Shown: in pieces, positions 59,520 through 64,000 of the stretch
Layout: each line of letters begins with the position of its first letter
How positions within the stretch are numbered: position 1 is the stretch's first letter
Source of the DNA: Novosphingobium profundi
Lineage (GTDB): Bacteria > Pseudomonadota > Alphaproteobacteria > Sphingomonadales > Sphingomonadaceae
Direction of reading: 5' to 3'
Length of the DNA stretch: 64,000 nt
Assembly (NCBI RefSeq): GCF_020524485.1
Contig: NZ_JAIVLF010000003.1
Span: forward strand, 124,001-188,000
Position numbers and translations under genes: made by a program
The notes under the pieces: generated by a model
Told to the model about the DNA's origin: nothing
Databases searched by the model: none
The model's input: the letters and a program-made list of their open reading frames with translations, nothing else

Positions 59520-61607
59520 TCAGCTGTCCGAGAGCGCCTTCAGCTCGGCCAGGCGGATCGCCTTGCCCTGCGTGGGCGTCATCACCGCGCGCACCTTGGT
59601 GAGCGGGCGCGCAGCAAAGGTGAGCGTGGTCACGCCGTTGGCGAGCGGCGCCGCCGAGCCGAGGTCGCGCCAGGCGCCGTCCTGCCAGCCTTCCACCGTG
59701 ACCTTGCCAGGCGCGCGGATGTCCGCGCCGTTGTCGAAGAAGGCGAGCTTCACCGAGGAAACCGGCTTGGGAGCGCCAAAGTCGACCGCGTACCACTGCG
59801 ACGCCGTGCCCGCCCCAGATGTCCAGCCATTGGGAAGCTCGGGGTAGAACCAGAGACGACCGTCGATACCATCGTGCAGGTTCTCCGCCTCGGCCCCGCT
59901 CGACGCGCTCGCCTTGGGGAAGTCGCCGCGCACCAGCTGTACCGCGTGATCGGTCTCACGCACGATGGGCGCGGGCGCCTTGCGGGCGAGCGGCACCTCG
60001 ATCCGGCCGAGATCCGCGCGGTGGGCCAGCACCTTGCCATCGGCCGCCACGGTCAGCCCCGCGCCCTTGCCATAGTGCGAACCATCCGCGTCCCAGGTCA
60101 CCGAGATCCTATGGCCATGGTAGGGCACGCGCTCGACATGGAACCAGTCCAGGGCCTCGGCATCACCCGCCTTGGGCAGCAACGGGTTCACCTCCAGCAC
60201 GTCGTCGGCGCGCGGGCGAATGCCGACAAGGCCGGTCAGGATGAGGTCGTTGTAGCCGGAGTGGAAATAGTGGTGGCTGCGGTCGAGCCCGACGATGGGC
60301 TTGCCGGTCGCGGGATCGTAGTCCTCCTCAAGGTCCAGCGTGTCGCCCTGGAAGTGGAGCTGCGTGTACTGGCGCAGGAGGCGCATGTAGGTGCTGCGCG
60401 TCACCGGACCCGTCTCCTCGTAGTGGTCGAGGAGATTGGCCATACCGGTCAGCACTTGCGTCGTCTGGTAAGGCCAGATCGGACCGTTCCACTGACACTC
60501 GCGCGCATCGCCCAGATAGCGGTACTGGCGCATGTAGTATTCGTAGGACTGCTCGACCGTGCGCATCCCGGCCTCACCCGCCAGCATCTGGGGATCGAGG
60601 AGGTGCGCCCAGGCCTTCGCGTACTGGGCCTCGTCGGGCACGGCATCGAACATCCAGGGCAGGAAGCCGACCAGTTCGCGCGCGCGGATGAAGTCCCAGT
60701 AGGAGACGTGCTCGTTGTGGGTACGGTAGCGGTCGGTGAAGTGCGCCAGTTGCGGGTTCCACAGGTCCGCCACCATGCGATCCTGCAGCGCCTTCGCCTT
60801 GCCTTCGAACTCCTCGGCCAGCGCGGCATCCCCGGTCATCGCGGCAATGCGCGCGATCGCGCGGGCGTTGGCGATCATATAGCTGTTGACCGAGGGACGG
60901 AACGCATATCCGCCGCCAAAGCCGTCCTCGCCGCCCGAGGCATCGATGGAGGAGACGGTGTACTCGGTCGCATCGAGCAGCGGCTCGACCCAGTAGAGCC
61001 CCTTGGACCAGTCCATGTGGTCTTCCCAGAGGCCGTAGATATGGCGCATCACCTTGAGGTGACGGGTCACTGCCGCGCCGTCACCATCGACGAGGTAGCG
61101 CCCCCAGGTCGAGTCCGCCATGTGGTCGGTGAAGTGGCGGTCGTTGCCGCCCTCGTACATGAAGTCGATGTAATCGCTGACAAAGCGCCGGTCGTTGAGC
61201 CAGCGCCCCTCGGCGATGTGGAAGCCGCTGGCATCGTTGAGGCTGGCGTAGGGCTCACGCTGCCAGCCCACATCGTCGGCGAACTCGGTGGTGATGAAGC
61301 CCTTGTCGCCCAGATCGCGCTGGTGCGCGCGGTAGATCGACCAGCGATAGTACCACACCGCGTCGATCTTCGGGTCCGCGCTTTCGAAGAAGGGGATGCG
61401 ATCCTCGTACCAGGGCGCATCGTTGCCAAAGCGCGCGCGGGCAATAGCCCTGGTGTCGAGCGCGGGAACGGCGGAGGGTGCGACGGAGGCTGCCGCCATG
61501 ATCGGAGCCATCACCGGAGTCGCAGGCGGGGCCGCGCCCGCCAGAAGCGTTGCCGTTCCGGCCAGCAGCGCGCTGGTGCCAAGTGCCCGTGCCGTTCGTG
61601 CGATCAT
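59520..61607 (-). CDS. Secreted glycoside hydrolase (MGH1/GH63-like) with F5/8-type C-terminal domain
   Basis: 695-aa exported enzyme; signal peptide to about residue 27. Residues about 60-480 form an (alpha/alpha)6 barrel of the GH63/mannosylglycerate-hydrolase-like type (DVGWQREPYASLND, LYWVEPLLDATEYTVSS, QWNGPIWPYQTT, and HHYFHSGYNDLIL). Acidic residues in WNGPIWPY-, WYYRWSIY- and DGFGGGY-type loops probably supply catalysis. Residues about 560-690 resemble a discoidin-like carbohydrate-binding domain (QWYAVDFGAPKPVSSVKLAFF). It lies downstream of a TonB receptor gene from which a terminator separates it. The sugar released is unknown; alpha-glucoside or mannoside are possible. Confidence 0.85.
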   Translation of the reverse strand: MIARTARALGTSALLAGTATLLAGAAPPATPVMAPIMAAASVAPSAVPALDTRAIARARFGNDAPWYEDRIPFFESADPKIDAVWYYRWSIYRAHQRDLGDKGFITTEFADDVGWQREPYASLNDASGFHIAEGRWLNDRRFVSDYIDFMYEGGNDRHFTDHMADSTWGRYLVDGDGAAVTRHLKVMRHIYGLWEDHMDWSKGLYWVEPLLDATEYTVSSIDASGGEDGFGGGYAFRPSVNSYMIANARAIARIAAMTGDAALAEEFEGKAKALQDRMVADLWNPQLAHFTDRYRTHNEHVSYWDFIRARELVGFLPWMFDAVPDEAQYAKAWAHLLDPQMLAGEAGMRTVEQSYEYYMRQYRYLGDARECQWNGPIWPYQTTQVLTGMANLLDHYEETGPVTRSTYMRLLRQYTQLHFQGDTLDLEEDYDPATGKPIVGLDRSHHYFHSGYNDLILTGLVGIRPRADDVLEVNPLLPKAGDAEALDWFHVERVPYHGHRISVTWDADGSHYGKGAGLTVAADGKVLAHRADLGRIEVPLARKAPAPIVRETDHAVQLVRGDFPKASASSGAEAENLHDGIDGRLWFYPELPNGWTSGAGTASQWYAVDFGAPKPVSSVKLAFFDNGADIRAPGKVTVEGWQDGAWRDLGSAAPLANGVTTLTFAARPLTKVRAVMTPTQGKAIRLAELKALSDS

Positions 61608-61653
61608 GTACTCTGCCCCGTCGTCTGGAAGGAATGGTCCCTGAAAAAGGAAA

Positions 61654-61713
61654 AGGCGACCGTCCCCCCGGGGCGTCGGGAGAGGAGAATGTGCCCCGGG
61701 AAAACGGTCGCCT
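61654..61713 (-). terminator. Intrinsic terminator after the TonB receptor gene
   Basis: AGGCGACCGT (61654-61663) pairs with ACGGTCGCCT (61704-61713), with an inner CCCCGGGG-type pairing. On the minus strand the stem is followed by TTTTCCTTTTTCAGGG. It lies 74 bases after the receptor stop and 47 before the hydrolase ATG, so partial read-through may adjust expression of the hydrolase. Confidence 0.75.
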
Positions 61714-61786
61714 CATGCCGATCCCGGCCCCTCTCCCCTTCGCAGAATGGCAAAGCGAGGGGAGAGGTCCAGGATCGCCAAAGTGC

Positions 61787-64000
61787 TTACTGGAAGGTGA
61801 AGCGCGCGCCGATGGCGAAGGTGCGCGGAACCAGGGTCGTGCCCAGGTTCATCGTCTCCGCACCGCCGGCCGCGCCGTACTTGTAGAAGCTCTGCTGGTT
61901 TTCCTTGGTGAGGTTGCGCGCATCGAAGGTCAGCGCGATGTCGTCCGTCACATTGGCGGTCAGCTGGAAGTCCATGTAGCCCGAGGACTTGTACCACACG
62001 CCAATCGGGTTGGCGAAGAGACGCGCCTCGTTGTTGTGCAGGAAGCCCTTGCGCCACACGTACGAGAGACGTGCGCCGATGGGACCACGCTGGTAGGCGA
62101 GCGTCGCGTTGTACGAGAGCTTCGAGACGTTGAAGAAGTCCGACTGCGTGTAGCCCACGACTTCGCCCAGCTGGTTGGTCTCGGGGATCGACTGGTTGGA
62201 GTCGAGCACCGTCAGGCTGCCCTGGAAGCCCAGGCCATCCAGAACGCTGGGCAGGTAGGTCGGGAAGTAGGTCAGGCCCACTTCGACGCCCTTGAGCACG
62301 CCGTCCGATGCGTTGGCCGGGCGGGTGATCGTGAAGTAGTCGGTCGCGCCTGCCTCGATGTCGTTGTTCGGGATGTACTCGTAGCTCGAGATCGGCACGA
62401 CAAGCCCTGAGATCTCGCGGCGGAAGCCGGTGACCGTGATCGCGCTGTTGGGCTCGAAGTACCACTCGATCGCAACGTCGATGTTCTTCGAATGCGTCGG
62501 GTTGAGCGTGGCCGTACCGGCCGAACCGCTGCCGTAGCCCACGTTGGTGAGGTCACCCGTCAGTTGGTAGGTCGGGTTCACGTCGGTGAAGTTGGGGCGG
62601 CGCAGCGTCTCGCCGTAGTTGAAGCGCAGGCGCAGATCGCGGGTGATCTCGTAGCGCGCGGTGAAGCTGGGCAGGAACTTGGCCGACCCGCGCGAGACCG
62701 AGCTGCGCGCGAAGTTGTCGAGGCGGTCGTAGAAGTCGTAATCGGTGTCGATGTTGACGTAACGCACGCCCGCCTGGAGATCGAGCGGATTGCCGAAGAT
62801 CGAGATCTGCGCGTCGGCCATCACGTAGCCCGACATCGTGGTTTCCTCGATGCCGAAGGTCTGGCCCAGCGAAAGCTGGTCGCTGGTGGGGCGGCCGTAG
62901 AGCCCGCGCACCATGTCTGCGTTGTCGTAGAGCCAGTTGCCGTCGATGTTGACCCAACTGCGCGGCAGGTCGCCCTCGCCCTTGTAGAAGCCCGAGTTGG
63001 TAAACAGGGCGTCTTCGGGCAGGTCGGTCAGGTTGCCACCCAGCGCCACGGCATCACCGGTGCGAATGTAGCTGGCCGCCTTGCGACGGTCGACGCGAAG
63101 TCCCGCAGCGACGCGGCGCAGGAAGCCCTCGTAGAAGCCGTAGTAGCCATCGAGCTTGCCGGTGAGCGCGCTGCCCTTGTCCTTGTTGGCGTTGTCGTAA
63201 AGCTCGCCCACGGCCCAGGTCGAGGGCTGCGTCAGCAGGCTGTCGTCCGAGAAGTGGTACGAGGGAATGCCGCCGCCCGCGTTGAAGTCGGCGGTGATCT
63301 CGTCGGCCACGCGGCTCGTGCGCATGGCGATGAACGAGCTTTCGAACGTGCTGGTCTGGTAGGCGAGGTCACTGGTGATCTTGCCATCGCCGTCGCCGAC
63401 TTCCCACGCCCCGTTCAGGTGGTAGACGTAGCTGTCGGTCTTCGACTTGTTGAGGTCGGAGGAATTGAAGCCGTAGACATCGGCCACGGTGCGCGACTTG
63501 ACGATGTTGGTGCCATCGTAGAGCTCGACCGCGCCGGGGTTGCCCCACCAGTCGACAAAGCTGAACTGCAGGCTGTTGAAGGTCTCGGAGCGGTAGCCCG
63601 TATAGAACATCTCGGCGGTGTAGACCGAGCTGGAGTTGGGCGCCCACTGCAGCGCGGCGTTGAACGCGGGGCGCTCACGCTTGCCGTAGAGGTCCGAGGA
63701 GAACACCGCGTCGCGCGACAGGACATAGGGCACGTCCTGGCCGTTGATGTTGAGCGTGGCGCCCGCATCGGTGGAAAGCCCTGCATTGAGGCCCGGCTGC
63801 CAGATGTTGCCGTCGGGATTACCGGGCGTGACCGAGCGGCAGTCGCTGGGCTGGATGCGCTCGTAGGGGACCCAGGCCGCACCGCCCGCGCACGCGCCCG
63901 GCGCCGAGCTGACGGTGGGCAGGTTGCTGTCGGTGAGGAAGGGCACGAGCGCGCCCGCTGTCGCGCTTTCGGTGCGGTACTTCGAGCGGATGTAGCTGGC
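61787..64000 (-). CDS. TonB-dependent receptor, partial (5' end beyond the window)
   Basis: C-terminal 737 codons of an outer-membrane TonB-dependent receptor; the frame is open to base 64000, so signal peptide, TonB box and plug are off the window. Barrel strands alternate aromatic and polar residues, and the end RTFAIGARFTFQ has the final Phe-Gln pattern of exported barrels. Sphingomonad-type features include LRFNYGETLRRPNFTDVNPTYQL and SKNIDVAIEWYFEPNSAITVTGF. The neighbouring secreted glycoside hydrolase suggests uptake of an oligosaccharide. A GTG at 63946 is an internal codon, not the start. Confidence 0.92.
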   Translation of the reverse strand, partial: ASYIRSKYRTESATAGALVPFLTDSNLPTVSSAPGACAGGAAWVPYERIQPSDCRSVTPGNPDGNIWQPGLNAGLSTDAGATLNINGQDVPYVLSRDAVFSSDLYGKRERPAFNAALQWAPNSSSVYTAEMFYTGYRSETFNSLQFSFVDWWGNPGAVELYDGTNIVKSRTVADVYGFNSSDLNKSKTDSYVYHLNGAWEVGDGDGKITSDLAYQTSTFESSFIAMRTSRVADEITADFNAGGGIPSYHFSDDSLLTQPSTWAVGELYDNANKDKGSALTGKLDGYYGFYEGFLRRVAAGLRVDRRKAASYIRTGDAVALGGNLTDLPEDALFTNSGFYKGEGDLPRSWVNIDGNWLYDNADMVRGLYGRPTSDQLSLGQTFGIEETTMSGYVMADAQISIFGNPLDLQAGVRYVNIDTDYDFYDRLDNFARSSVSRGSAKFLPSFTARYEITRDLRLRFNYGETLRRPNFTDVNPTYQLTGDLTNVGYGSGSAGTATLNPTHSKNIDVAIEWYFEPNSAITVTGFRREISGLVVPISSYEYIPNNDIEAGATDYFTITRPANASDGVLKGVEVGLTYFPTYLPSVLDGLGFQGSLTVLDSNQSIPETNQLGEVVGYTQSDFFNVSKLSYNATLAYQRGPIGARLSYVWRKGFLHNNEARLFANPIGVWYKSSGYMDFQLTANVTDDIALTFDARNLTKENQQSFYKYGAAGGAETMNLGTTLVPRTFAIGARFTFQ

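Overview
The window is GC-rich chromosomal DNA of an alphaproteobacterium, most likely a sphingomonad close to Novosphingobium. Support comes from two large TonB-dependent receptors with surface-nutrient enzymes, a NodT-type outer-membrane factor, a Gcw_chp/TorF-type outer-membrane protein, and a choline/betaine locus with a ChoXWV-like transporter. Genus is inference; no rRNA or other marker is present.

Layout. 0-7.6 kb: a lipoprotein dipeptidase faces a translationally coupled minus-strand operon (TonB receptor, DgcN-like DUF1611 protein, beta-lactamase-fold serine hydrolase, tiny membrane protein, threonine aldolase-like PLP enzyme). It looks like uptake and catabolism of D-amino-acid-containing peptides. 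7.6-10.7 kb: a decayed AlpA-type phage regulator, REP-like hairpins and a secreted Sel1-like/serine-rich protein of unknown role. 10.7-17.8 kb: choline to glycine betaine locus, with betA and an in-frame BetI-BetB fusion on one strand, and a fused binding-protein/permease plus ATPase on the other. 17.8-22.2 kb: accessory stretch of lower GC with an unknown two-gene membrane-protein/cupin module and a secreted amidohydrolase. 22.2-27.2 kb: YitT-type membrane protein, SDR, outer-membrane protein, and a SulP transporter coupled to a beta-carbonic anhydrase. 27.4-29.5 kb: EnvZ/OmpR-type two-component operon in which the response regulator is split by an in-frame CTT TGA; a +1 shift there restores the protein. 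29.9-37.8 kb: trmL, a diguanylate cyclase, an Arg/Tyr/His-rich secreted protein, a GT4 glycosyltransferase, rarA, a DUF429-like protein and a flavin reductase. 37.9-39.1 kb: tRNA-Thr and an acyltransferase. 39.5-51.3 kb: a complete cellulose synthesis cluster (two proline-rich proteins, bcsQ, fused bcsAB, bcsC, bcsD, bcsZ). 51.4-57.5 kb: homoserine dehydrogenase-like and VOC genes, then an EmrAB-NodT tripartite efflux operon. 57.9-64 kb: a PiT phosphate transporter, a secreted glycoside hydrolase, and a TonB receptor running off the right edge.

Genes are packed with 1- to 13-base overlaps in most operons. A family of small REP-like hairpins with a common GGGCNATNGCCC-type core recurs in intergenic spaces; two copies form equal-sized 114-base inverted doublets (REPIN-like). 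The most noteworthy items are the RF2-like frameshift site in the response regulator, the BetI-BetB fusion, the DgcN operon, the REPIN family and the membrane/cupin module.
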